Shown here: positions 30,639 to 41,390 of the stretch, one piece after another
Layout of the letters: every line of letters begins with the position of its first letter
Position numbering within the stretch: position 1 is the stretch's first letter
From: Posidonia oceanica
Lineage: Eukaryota > Streptophyta > Magnoliopsida > Alismatales > Posidoniaceae
Reading direction: 5' to 3'
Assembly (NCBI GenBank): GCA_037176725.1
Contig: JAZBRS010000026.1
Span: 153,523,501 to 153,587,500 of the forward strand
Length of the DNA stretch: 64,000 nt
The notes under the pieces: generated by a model
Told to the model about the DNA's origin: nothing
What the model saw: only the letters and a program-made list of their open reading frames with translations
Database searches by the model: none
Translations under genes and position numbers: made by a program

Positions 30639-31682
30639 ATGGGTTTCCCCACCTTGGTAACCCCCACACACTGCTCTGAGATCCTGCGAGAATGGATCGG
30701 CAAGCTTACAAAAGATGACTGTGAGAAGCTGCGCCTGTGGGGCATTCCGACCAAACTGCTTAGGGCTGCTGATGTAGAAGTAAGCCGCCATCTTCTGTGT
30801 GCTGCTGCGCGATTCTGGAAACCAGCACACCATGTCTTCCGTTTCGGCAGAACTGAACTGACACCTACACTGGAAGAAGTGCGCCAGATCTGCGGCTTTT
30901 CCAAGATCTTGGGGCCACCCATCTTCATGAGGCGTGACGGATACATCGCAGTCCTGAAACAGCTGACCGGCCTCTCTACCCGAAGTTGCCAGCAGAAGCT
31001 GATCTGTACTAGCGGGCCCATGCCCCTACTTCGCCTAGCATATTTTGATGATATTGTGGAAAAGCGCACTGAACTCGGAGACGAGCTGTGGCTCCGAGGG
31101 TTTGTCACCCGTTTCCTAGGCGAGCTGGTCTTCACTCATGGCAAGGTAACAGTGGCCGTCGAGATCGCTGAAATAGCACTCGCCGTGGTGACTCACCAGA
31201 TAGACCTGGCACCGGTGGTCTTGGCAGGAACCTACCGCGGTCTGGACCGCATCTCGCATCGCTGCCGCCACTTTCATGGTTGCGGAGCACTCATTCAGGT
31301 CTGGCTAGCAGCGCACACTGAGATAGACCTTCTACGCCCCCAAGTGCATGCTTTCGAGGCCTACTGCAGCAGCGGCCATGCCAAGGCAGTCAAGAGCGTC
31401 AAGGAAGAATATGAAAGGCTATCGGGACTGACAGATGACACAGTCACATGGCGCATCATCCCTTCCGCAGCCGAAGCATTCACTGTCTTCTTCAACACAC
31501 GCGACATGCGTTTGGTTGTGCTACCAGGATTTACTGCGGGTGTAGAATATCACCCTATCAGAGTCATGCGCCAGTTCGGCTTCCAGCAAGACGCCTTTGT
31601 CGACAGCCCAGCGCCCAAGCTCTTTCAAGAATATCCCCTCAGTACAATTGCCCCCACGAAGGAGCTAGCCAACCTGATGTAG
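30639..31682 (+). CDS. Plant mobile domain (PMD, DUF7745-like) protein carried by element A
   Basis: 347 aa from the ATG at 30639. The frame is open upstream to 30567 without another ATG. It resembles the plant mobile domain of MAIN/MAIL proteins and of transposon-borne DUF7745 proteins: FWKPAHHVFRFG (about 56-68), LTPTLEEVRQICGF (75-88), the region after LWLRGFVTRFLGEL, and near the end VVLPGFTAGVEYHPIRVMRQFG (about 292-314). Host PMD proteins act in gene and transposon silencing with a phosphatase-like partner; what the element-borne form does is not known. After the TAG at 31680-31682 the same frame continues for 53 sensible codons to a second stop at 31839-31841, ending in a basic GRSKKARIN. 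The first stop therefore looks like a recent nonsense change. The ORF is in sense orientation, downstream of integrase, between pol and the polypurine tract. Family assignment is by remembered motif pattern, not by search. Confidence 0.8.
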   Translation: MGFPTLVTPTHCSEILREWIGKLTKDDCEKLRLWGIPTKLLRAADVEVSRHLLCAAARFWKPAHHVFRFGRTELTPTLEEVRQICGFSKILGPPIFMRRDGYIAVLKQLTGLSTRSCQQKLICTSGPMPLLRLAYFDDIVEKRTELGDELWLRGFVTRFLGELVFTHGKVTVAVEIAEIALAVVTHQIDLAPVVLAGTYRGLDRISHRCRHFHGCGALIQVWLAAHTEIDLLRPQVHAFEAYCSSGHAKAVKSVKEEYERLSGLTDDTVTWRIIPSAAEAFTVFFNTRDMRLVVLPGFTAGVEYHPIRVMRQFGFQQDAFVDSPAPKLFQEYPLSTIAPTKELANLM

Positions 31683-32222
31683 CATGGAGTGCGATCGACA
31701 GATATCGCTGCAATAAGAGGTGTAGGGTGTACCCTTGAGTACATCGCTGAAGTGCAGGACCTCTGGCCCATTGACGAACTCCCGCCGAGCGGTCCCTTGT
31801 TCCCTGACTCTGGAAGATCAAAGAAGGCCCGAATCAACTAGAGCCATCTTGCGGCTGCTGTTCTATCTTCCTTTCAAGTTTGTGCTGTACTCTTTGGCCT
31901 GTCACGGGCATGTAACCGACAATTCTATCAATGCAAAACTATTTTGGGCTGGCTGTTTACATTTCAAGGCTGATCACGCATTCTATGCTCCTCGTCGCTC
32001 ACATCCGGAGGCCCCTTGGCCCGACTGATTGCTCGCTTGACGCAGGAAAGTCCTCGGCAAACGACCCCAGCTCCAGGACCTCCGCGAACCCGCACCGTCC
32101 GACCTGCCACCGGACATCCCCGGCTGAGTCTCCTTTGGGCTGGTACCCCAAACTACTCGTCTGACAAACACGTCAGTTTTGTCCACACTTCGCTTTCTCG
32201 ATGCCAGGGGCGTTTCGACCAA

Positions 32223-32249
32223 CCCCTGGTATCATCCTGATACCAGGGG
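32223..32249 (+). other. Perfect 12-bp hairpin in A's 3' untranslated region
   Basis: Arms CCCCTGGTATCA (32223-32234) and TGATACCAGGGG (32238-32249) with a 3-base loop. The counterpart in B (46144-46172) has arms CCCCTGGTATCG and CGATACCAGGGG with a 5-base loop, so the innermost pair changed from A-T to G-C on both sides. An additional CCAGGGG upstream and GCCCC...GGTATCCC downstream in both elements allow alternative pairings. Confidence 0.75.
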
Positions 32250-32282
32250 CATCTTTTCAGACGCCCCACGGTATCCCACCCT

Positions 32283-32800
32283 TGCTCTCATCTCCTCTTT
32301 GCCGGTCGATAAGTCCGATATCTTATCACCTTTCCCAATCAATCAATCTCATCATTATCTCATCTCCTCTTTGCCGGCCGATAAGTCCGATATCTTATCA
32401 CCTCTTTCAATCAAGCTCTCATCATTACCTCATCCCCCTTCTTTAGCATTAGCTCTCATCATTATCTCATCCCCCTTCTTTAGCATTAGCTCTCATCATT
32501 ACCTCATCCCCCTTCTTTAGCGATAGCTCTCATCACTACCTCATCCCCCTTCTTTAGCATTAGCTCTCATCATTACCTCACCCCCTTTCTTTAGCAATAG
32601 CTCTCATCATTACCTCATCTCCCTCTTTAGAAGTAGCCTCTCATCATGATCTCACCCCCTCTTGTCAAGCAATCAAGCACTCATCAATCAGTCATTCAGC
32701 AATCAATCAACCAAGCACTCATCAGTCAATCATTCAGCAATCAATCATCCAGCACTCAATCACTCATCAACCAATCACTCATTCATCAATCAAGCACTCT
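32283..32800 (+). repeat. Short tandem repeats in A's 3' untranslated region
   Basis: Three successive repeat types: two copies of an approximately 80-bp unit containing CGATAAGTCCGATATCTTATCACC-like sequence (a GATAAG/CTTATC inverted pair); about six copies of a 37-bp unit with CTCTCATCATTACCTCA and CCCCCTTCTTTAGCA (32430-32650); then a CAATCA-rich stretch (32650-32800). Confidence 0.8.
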
Positions 32801-33850
32801 CAGGCTGATATCCTAAACTATCTATTCCTAGGCTGATATCCTAAACTATCAACAATCAAGCACTCTCAGGCTGATATCCTAAACTATCTATTCTCAGGCT
32901 GATAGCCTAAACTATCTACCCTCAGGCTGATATTCCTAAACTATCGATCCAGGCTGATATTCCTAAACTATCTATTCTCAGGCTGATATCCTAAACTATC
33001 TATTCTCAGGCTGATATTCCTAAACTATCTATCTTCTGGCCGATCCATGGTTGGCCCGCAGTTGTGTTATACGGCTGACATCCAGTAACTGTCCCTCGCA
33101 GTGCCGCTAGGCTGATAACCTAAACTATCGATCCAGGCTGATAACCTAAACTATCTAGGCTGATATCCTAAACTATCTATCTAGGCTGATATCCTAAACT
33201 ATCCGGCATCTGCGTTATACGGCTGACATCCAGTAACTGTCCCTCGTAATTGCCCTTTCCAGGCTGATAACCTAAACTATCTATCCAGGCTGATATCCTA
33301 AACTATCTAGGCTGATATCCTAAACTATCGATCTAGGCTGATAACCTAAACTATCTATCTAGGCTGATATCCTAAACTATCCATGGCAATTACGTTATAC
33401 GGCTGACATCCAGTAACTGTCCCTCGCAATGCCGTTAGGCTGATAACCTAAACTATCGATCCAGGCTGATAACCTAAACTATCTAGGCTGATATCCTAAA
33501 CTATCTATCTAGGCTGATATCCTAAACTATCCGGCACTTGCGTTATACGGCTGATATCCAGTAACTATCCCTCATGGTTTGCCCTCTCCAGTTGATAGGA
33601 CTGTAAACTATCTATCCAGGCTGATAACCTAAACTATCTAGGCTGATATCCTAAACTATCTATCTAGGCTGATATCCTAAACTATCTATGGCAACCATGT
33701 TATACGGCTGATATCCAGTAACTATCATTCACAACTGCGCCTTCCGGTTGATAGGACCGTAAACTATCGCCAGGCTGATAACCTAAACTATCGCACTCGG
33801 CTGATGATCCGAAACTCATCCGGACGATAAGTCCGACAACTTATCACCTC
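32800..33850 (+). repeat. Hairpin-forming tandem array in A's 3' untranslated region
   Basis: Dozens of copies of AGGCTGATATCCTAAACTATC-type units (24-27 bp), periodically interrupted by TTATACGGCTGACATCCAGT-type units about 150-180 bp apart. Each unit has a short inverted pair across a TCCTAAAC-like loop: GATA/TATC, GACA/TGTC (33077, 33225, 33405), GATAG/CTATC (near 32898), GATGA/TCATC (33803/33816) and, closing the array, GATAAGT/ACTTATC (33826-33845). Related arrays occur in B. Confidence 0.85.
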
Positions 33851-34280
33851 CCCGCGCGACTCCGGCCCAAACGACGGAGCCCTGCATCTTTCTGCGTCGG
33901 GGAAGAGGTCCACCTCTCCCGTCGCTCCTTTGTGGCTATCCTTCTTTTCGTGGCAGGTCCGGACCTCTCGTCAAGCTCCATGGTGCACCGCAACGTCCTT
34001 CTTCAGCGTCGTCAGCATCGCCAGCGTCACCCGCGTCGCTTCGGTCCCCCATCGGTACTAACTCTAACACTAACTTCTGCATTGCATCCGCATCAGCATG
34101 CATCACATACATTGCATCTCATCCATTTGCACCTGCACATTGCACTGTGGCAACGATCCACGATGTTCGGCGCATCCGCCGGATAAGTGGCTCACGCCGA
34201 TAGCAACCCTCTGCTCTCGCCGGTCAAATGGGGTGTCCCGTCAACCCTGAGCAGCGGCCTCGCTTCGCTCGGCCTCGCTC

Positions 34281-34293
34281 AGGGAGGGGCATC
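34281..34293 (+). promoter_or_regulatory. Polypurine tract of element A
   Basis: AGGGAGGGG followed by CATC lies immediately before the 3' LTR start and would prime plus-strand synthesis. The same sequence precedes the LTR at 13702 and B's 3' LTR (48057-48069). Confidence 0.85.
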
Positions 34294-37200
34294 TGTAGAC
34301 ACCCCATTTCGACAGGCTGGATCGTTTGGAGCCTTCCGGTGGCTGCTGGACCCGAACCTAGACCCAAACCTACACCTTCCTCTCCTTCTTTCCCTTCAAA
34401 ACAAGCCCAAACTCAACCTAGGATTACCCCCCTTTCCCGAACCTGAAAACCCACCAAAATCCATAGGAAAACTCACCCCTGATGACTTAGCAAACCCACC
34501 AAAAAGCCTGCAAAATCTCAAACCAGACCCCTCCCAAAAACCCTAGGAAACTTAGGCAAAAATACCCTTTTTCTACACCTCAAAACCCCTCCAAAACTTC
34601 CTCAAAACCAAACCAAAACTCCGGGACCAGAACTAGAAGCCCCAGACCCCACGCCTGCCAAATTTCACCCCTTTCCGAGACTCCTAAGACCCCCTTTTGC
34701 CTGGATTATCGTTTTCTCTCTCCGGGATTATCGTTTTCTCTCTCCTCTCTCTCTCCTGATTATCGTCTCTCTTTTCATCCCCTTCTTGCCCTTTCTTTGG
34801 CTTGGCTGTGGGCCTCCTTTGTACTCCTATCTTTTCTCCATCTTATTCCTATTTTTATTTTATTTTTAGCATTTTTCCCGAATTTTAAAAAATCTTTTCC
34901 CTCAAACCTATCTCTTTCCCCTTTTATTCTCCTTTTTCCCCTTTTCTTCTTCTTTTCCTTTTCCTCCTTCTCTCTTTTGCAAAAACCCATAAAAATCCTT
35001 AAAAATCTGTAAAACCCCAAAACATAAAAGAAACAAATCAGAATTCCAAGAAAAGCAACTAAAAAACATTAAACAAATGATTAAAAACTCAAACTTAACT
35101 AAATCAAGCTAAAAAGGAAACCAGGCATGCAAACTAAAAAATGCAAAACAAACTAAAGGAAAATGCTGTAAAATCAAGTAAAAAACTGAAATAAAATCAG
35201 AATCTACCCAAGATAAAAACCCCACTAAAAGAATTAAAAAACAAATCCTAAAGGAAAGAATTAAAAATCAAATGCTAAAACAAGTAATTAAAGAAGACAA
35301 AAGGCTTAACCTAATAAACATAAGGAAAAAACAGCATAAGAACTTAATTAAAAAAGGAAAAAGAAAATACAGTTAAAAGACTTAAAACACTTAATCAAAC
35401 CAGAAAAATCCAACTAAAAAAACATCAAGAAGAATTAACAAATAAAAATCAAAAACATAGGTCAAAAGACTTAAAGAAGGAAAACATAAAAGACTAGAAC
35501 TAAAAAGCCCAAAACCCACTCAAAATAATATAAAAATAAATCCTAAAAATCCTAATTAACATCCTAAAATACTTAACAAGAAAACACAATTTTAAAAACA
35601 ATTTAAAAGAATTTAACCAACACTTAATCAAGTGGGAAATGAATTAAAAACAAAAGAAAGTCCTAAAACCCTAATCAAGCCTAAAACACACTAATTAACC
35701 TAAAAACAGTCATTAAAAAATCCAGTTAAACACCTAACCTACAACCCAACTCATCTAATATTTTTATTTATTTTTATTTTTTTTTCCCTATTTTATTTCC
35801 CTCCTTCTTTCCATCTTTCTTTCTTTCTTCTTTTTATCCTTTCTTTTCTTCTTTACTGGGCTCACCAGCCCATTACCCTATTTCTTCTTTTTTTAAACCG
35901 CGGCCCACAGCTACAGTCAACCAGCGTCTTTGTCCTCCTCACCTCCTCCCGCGTTGCAGAGCAACAGTACTCGCCGCCTGCAACTCTGCCCCGACCTGTC
36001 ACCTCCCGCTCGAGACCGGACTGGCGTGCGCCGGAGCGTCGTCCTTGCTCCTGCCATCGCCTCTCCGCAGCATTCATTGGTCGCAGACCTGCAAAGCTAA
36101 GGGAGGAGTGGTCAGGACTCAGAGCGAAAAAGGAGGGGAAATCAGAGTGCATTTTCAGGAGGAAAGGAGAGGAGAAGAGAGGGGGGTTCATCCAGAGAGA
36201 GCAGACGATTCCGAGGCAATCCCCAGCAGGAGAGAGACCGCTTCTTCCCTAGAAATCCACCCAGAAATACCCGAGTTCAGCCTCTTGCTTCGGCGGCGAA
36301 CCAGAGGTTGAAACACCCCCAGAACCACTCGAAATTCACTCCCCAATCTCACCCGAGCCCCCTTGCAACTCCTCCCTTCCTTCCTACAGAGAACCGAACC
36401 CACGAATCACCTGAACACCACCTGAAGCTCCAACTGTAAACCCAACCCGATCTTCTCACAATTCCCTCTACTCCAGCTCACCGCCTTCTCCCAAACTTCA
36501 TCCAGAGACTCACTGGACCTCCACCTTCTCAAAACACCAACCATCAAACCCAGCCACCCACCACAGACCAAGAACAGCACAACAAACACCTAAGTCTCCC
36601 TCAGACCCGAAATTGACCCGACTCTCAAACCTCCTCCATACTCTCCAGAAACCCATTCCAAGCATCCAGCCTCACTCTCCAGACCCCCAGCTTCCTCCCG
36701 GAGGGCTCCATCCCACCGGACGAGCAGCAGACAAGGCTCCCCACCTCCGGCAGCAACCTGAGGACCCAAAAAATCCGATTCTTCACCCGAGTTGCAGAAC
36801 TTCCGCTTGATCGTTCAGGGAGCTCCAGAAGATCACCCTGAGAAGATCCCAGCCACCACGAGCGCACGACGACCACCGCTGCGACCAGACGAGCGTCGCC
36901 GGCCAGCTCCGACTCTGCTGAGGTCGGGAGCACGCACCAAACGCGAAGACAGGTAACTCCTCACCTCCTCCACTCCCTCTCCCTCCTCTGTTGCTTTCCC
37001 ACTGACCAGAAGCCAGTTCCCGATCCTCCTGCTCCAACTGCAAGTCGCCGGACGGTGTCTCTTCTCCGGCGCCGGCTGCTGTTCCTCCTGCTGCTCCAGT
37101 CGACAGAGCGATCCCCCGGTGATCTCCGAAGCTCCGCACGAACGCCGGTAGCAGCCTCCGTCGATCAGCACGTCCACAAGCTCCCTGTGCTGGCGGTGCT

Positions 37201-39771
37201 GAGCTCCGGTGGCATCCTGCTACAGTGCCAGCCACCGCCGGCAGATCACTGTTTAATTATTTTTCTAGTTGTATAGTTTCTACGTTAATATTGCATATCT
37301 GTCCTAAGTTTCTTCGTTTTTGCGTTTCAGTCCTCATTTCATTTAGTCTGCTTTGTTTTTAATTTAAAACCATGCTAAATTGCTGTTTGTATTTATGTTT
37401 TTCTGTATTTGCTTTTCAGTCCTGTTACTGTGTGTTTCAGTTGTAATATTTTGTGGTTAAGTCCCTCTGTTTTCGATTTTTGCACATAGGTCCAGTAGTA
37501 GATCATTTCATTTAAATGCACTAATTTTACCATACTGCATTGCATTCTAGGTCCCTGCATGTTTCTGTTTTTGCATTTAGGTCCAACACACTGTAGCAAC
37601 TTAGGTTTTGATTTTAATTTTTGGTTGATGCATTGCACTTTTGCCCCTCTGTTTTTTCATTTTTGCATATAGGTCCATTTTAAATGGATAGTAACTCTTG
37701 CATGCATTTTTAGCTTATTAAATTGCATTTTCGACCCTGATCTTTTTAAAAATCACACTGCAGTCCTGTAATCTATTTTTCAGAGCATGTTTTCCATATG
37801 AAATTGCATCTTTGACCCTTGCATGATTTAAAAATCACACACAGGTCCTTGCATCTTTCAAAAACCATGTAAAAAGACTGTTTTGCCCCTAAGTTGCATT
37901 TTAACTCCTATGCTTGCAAAATTGCATGTAGACCCTCCACTTGCATTCCCGGACTCCCCAGAACCTCGTTTTCTGGAAAATTTGCACTTTAGCCCCCTTT
38001 CTTTCTTCAAAAATGCTTTTGAATCCCTGTTTTTTCCAAATTGCTTTTCTTTATCTTTTCTTGCTTTGCATGCATCCTGCATTCATCTAGCCTGGCATTT
38101 TAGCTCCCCTTTGCATACACTAAGCACTTTTAACTCCCCTTCACTTGGGAGGACCTTCAGCACACCCCTAGGGCCTCCTGAACACCTAGATCTGTTCTTC
38201 TCATCTATTCTGGCCCTTCTGCTCCGAAGTTGCGATATCTTCCAATCCGACCGTTGGATCTCCTCAAGAAAGCTGCCCAGGCGACCGCAGCGAAGCGCTC
38301 TTTAGCATGGACCAAGCAGATCCCCGATCAGACTCCCGGATCTCCAGGTATATCCTCCTGAACCCCTGTACTACATTCATTTGCATGCCATTTGCTCCGT
38401 TTTGCGTGCCTTCATGTTTTCCCGCTTCGTTTTGCGTGCCTTCATGTTTTCTCGCCTCGTTTTGCGCGCAGTCTTGTTTTCCCACTCCGTTTTGCGTGCC
38501 ATTTCTTTGTCTTGCATCGTTTTGCGTGCCTTTTAGTTTTTCCGCTCCGTTTTGCATGCCTTCATGTTTTCCAGCTCCGTTTTGCGTGCCTTCATGTTTT
38601 CTCACCTCGTTTTGCGCGCAGTCTTGTTTTCCCGCTCCGTTTTGAGGTCCATTTCTTTGTCTTGCACCGTTTTGCGTGCCTTTTAGTTTTTTCGCTCCGT
38701 TTTACGTGCCTTCATGTTTTCTCGCTCCGTTTTGCGCGCCGCTTCTTTGTTTTGCACCGTTTTGCTTGCCCTTTGGTTTCCCCGCCTCGTTTTGCGTACA
38801 GTCTTGTTTTCCTGCGCCGTTTTCCGTGCCGTTTCTTTGTCTTGCCTCGCTTTGCGTGCTTTCAAGTTTCTTCGCTCCGTTTTGCGCGCCCTTTCTTTGG
38901 TTTTCTCGTCTCGACTTGCGTGCCCTTGTTTTCCTTGTCCGATTTTGCACCCCTCTTTCGTTTTTCTGCGTGGTTTTGGCATTCTTGTTCCATTCCTTGT
39001 GCCGTTTTGCATGTCAACCTGGTTTTCGCATCTTTTTGCATACTTGTTTCGCTCCTTGCACTGTTTTACGCCGTCCTCCCTTGCGTGTCGATTGGATTGC
39101 ATGGTTTTCTCGCTGTTTTGCTTTTTCGCCTGCATTTGCATATAGGGCGATGATGCTTACTGTCTGGAGTTCTCACGAGCCAAGTTCCGCCCGGTTCGGA
39201 ACACAGACAGCGTTGCTGAGCGCTTAGATTGCACGTTTACTTTCCTGCATTACATTCCCCCACTTAGAGCACACCTTCGAGCATTTAGACAGGCATTCAT
39301 TGGCACTTAGACATTCAAAGTCTGCATTTCCCTGCATATGCGAGCGTAAGCCTAGAAAGACCGATTCTCGGGCGTGTCGGGGGTGCCTAACACCTTCCCC
39401 GCGCGTAACAGGAGTCCTTACCCTCTCTTGGCCCGCAATGACCATATTGCTCTTGTCCTAGGCATGAGTCACATCATTTGCATTCATTTGCATCTCATTT
39501 CTTTTGCATTGCCCTGCATTGCATCTTTTGCTTGGTTTTGCGCGATTATTCGCGCATTTTCCTGGTTTTCCTCGTCTTCCGATTTAATAGACTTGGTGGC
39601 GACTCCGATTTTGTCTTGTCTTCTTCTTTTCTTTCCTTTTTTCCCTCTTTTAAATGTTTTCGAGTTAGGTCTTCCTTCTCGGACATAGCCGCTAATAGTG
39701 AGCCTGATTCCGATCGGTGCACGCGAGCTTTGGCAACGTGCATGGACGATCCGAACACTGGGATCGCTACA
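34294..39771 (+). repeat. 3' LTR of element A (5478 bp)
   Basis: Collinear with 13702-19457, with few substitutions and small indels. Its minisatellite is nine 30-bp monomers shorter. It ends GCTACA and is followed by CATTG, where B's 5' LTR resumes. The internal primer-site copy TGGCGACTCCG is at 39597-39607. Confidence 0.93.
38395..38880 (+). repeat. 30-bp minisatellite in A's 3' LTR
   Basis: Same monomer types as in the 5' LTR, in the order aabcd, aabcd, a, then the variant tail. It lacks one abcd and one aabcd block found in the 5' copy. Confidence 0.9.
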
Positions 39772-40257
39772 CATTGCATCATGCACTTAGGCATTTAAAG
39801 CATTAGGCATGCATAGCATCTATCGCCCTCGGGCGTACAGCAAAAGGCAAGCAATTGCCGACATTCCAGCATATGCGAGCGAGAAAGCCTAGAAAGATCG
39901 ATTCCTCGGGCGTGTCGGGGGTGCCTAACACCTTCCCCGCACGTAACAAGAGTCCTTACCTTTCTCTGGGCCGCATCGACCTTGTGTCGCGCATCTGCAT
40001 TGTTTTCGCATGCTTTCTAATTGCATTAGCTTTTCTTGCACGTTCTTTATCCATTTTTCCTAGTTTTTTCGATTTTAATAAAATTAGGTGGCGACTCCCT
40101 TTTCTCTTTTTTTCCCTTTGATTTTCGTCCATGTTTTCGGTGTCTTTTGAGTCGAGTTTCCTCCTCAGATTCACCCGCATATAGTGAACCTAGTTCCGAT
40201 CGATGCACGTGAGCTTTGGCATCATGCATGGACGATCTGAATTTCAGGATTACTACA
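39772..40257 (+). repeat. 5' LTR of element B, right part
   Basis: Matches B's 3' LTR from 50565 to its end. It contains the shared 80-bp LTR block (39892-39967) and an internal TGGCGACTCC (40089-40098), and ends GATTACTACA just before B's primer site. Confidence 0.88.
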
Positions 40258-40258
40258 A

Positions 40259-40276
40259 TGGCGACTCCGCTGGGGA
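40259..40276 (+). promoter_or_regulatory. Primer-binding site of element B (tRNA-Arg)
   Basis: TGGCGACTCCGCTGGGGA, identical to that of A, one base after the LTR end. Confidence 0.9.
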
Positions 40277-41390
40277 GACAAGACTCTGGCTTTTGTCTTG
40301 GCTTTCTCGCCGCTCGCATTTTGCATTTTCTGCTTGCCTTATGCTTTTGCATGCCTTGCTTGCTTACCTGCCTGCCTGTTTATTTACTTGCTTTATGCTA
40401 TGTTTGCTTGCGCTACTTTATTTTCTCGCATTACATGCCTAAATACATGCTTGGCGCACTATGCATGCCTTTTGAGTGGTAATTGCTTTGTTTCACACGC
40501 TTGCTATGCCACTGCACATGCACATGCCATGCATACCTGCATTTTGATATGATAAGTGTTTTCTTTTCACTATCATGTCCACATACACTTGCACATGCCA
40601 TGCCCATGATTTTTGCCTTGCTGTGTGATTGCTTGCATGCCATGACTTCCTGTTTCTCTCCCTTTTGCATATGCCATGCCTAGGATAATAGAGACATGCT
40701 TGCTCCCCTCTGGCTTAATTTAAAAGCAACAATAAAGCCAAGCAATAACATCTAACTACAACTAGAGCCAAAACTTGCAATTTTCCCATTGGTTAATAAA
40801 ACGCAAGTAAAATACTCTAAAGCATTCGCATGATCAGCATTCTAGAAAGCATGCATTCTTCTCATCTAAGTCTACCCACAGTCTGAGTAGGATAGTTCTG
40901 GTCGCTTGCCCCATCGCTTTGGCTTGACGCAAGTTGGTCGGTCTATCCCCCCTTGTCAAGGGTCGCGTCAGTGTGAGTAGAGGGTACCACCCATGCTTTT
41001 GGCAGGGTCGAGTCTCCTAAAGCACCACCCCGTCACTGCCTGTGCTTCGACCAGGATTTAGATGTGGGACCTACTTTCTTCCGACCTGGAGTCTGTCTAA
41101 TCCCATTACCCATGAGTGCGTCCTAGTAGGTCATCTACTCAGGACATGCATGGTAAGAGAGCGCATATTAGGGCATTCATCTGCATCATGTTACCCCTAA
41201 TAACTCTTTTTGCATCCAACCTCTAACTCATTTATTGGTTTTTCGGGTAGGTATAGGTTCCTTCAGCCAAGATCTCGAGCATCCCTCCTCTCTGTCTCCG
41301 AGCTGTCTGTCACCTCCAACAATAGCTCGCCTTAGGTCTTGTGTCCCTGCCTTCAGCCGCAGACTTGTTTGCACTCGCTCGCTGTCCGTT
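40277..41390 (+). other. 5' leader of element B
   Basis: Non-coding leader. Bases 40850-41130 match the leader block shared with A, C and D. A 3' splice-site-like TTTTTCGGGTAG ends at 41250, 140 bp before the gag ATG. Confidence 0.6.

Larger units (their letters stand above)
13702..39771 (+). mobile_element. Element A, near-complete Tat/Ogre-like LTR retrotransposon with PMD cargo ORF
   Basis: A 26-kb element: 5' LTR 13702-19457, primer site 19459-19476, leader, gag-protease 20789-24418, spacer, RT-RNaseH-RNaseH-integrase 26173-29319, plant mobile domain ORF 30639-31841, 3' untranslated tandem repeats, polypurine tract 34281-34289, 3' LTR 34294-39771. It lies in B's 5' LTR; the right flank is CATTG at 39772, matching B's LTR at 50565. 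The left target duplication is missing because of the rearrangement at 13351. I count about five differences in the first 350 bp of the two LTRs, so it is fairly young. Breaks: stops at 24416, 25967 and 31680, and a 5-bp duplication near 26084. It lacks an Ogre-type ORF1 upstream of gag. Confidence 0.92.

Noticed and set aside
32179..32520. Small ORFs of 80-113 aa in A's 3' UTR
   Set aside because: They follow the tandem repeats and encode Ser/His/Ile repeats without conservation.
29320..34280. Envelope-like gene downstream of integrase
   Set aside because: The only credible ORF there is the PMD protein; no signal peptide, transmembrane or coiled-coil pattern of an env-like protein was seen.
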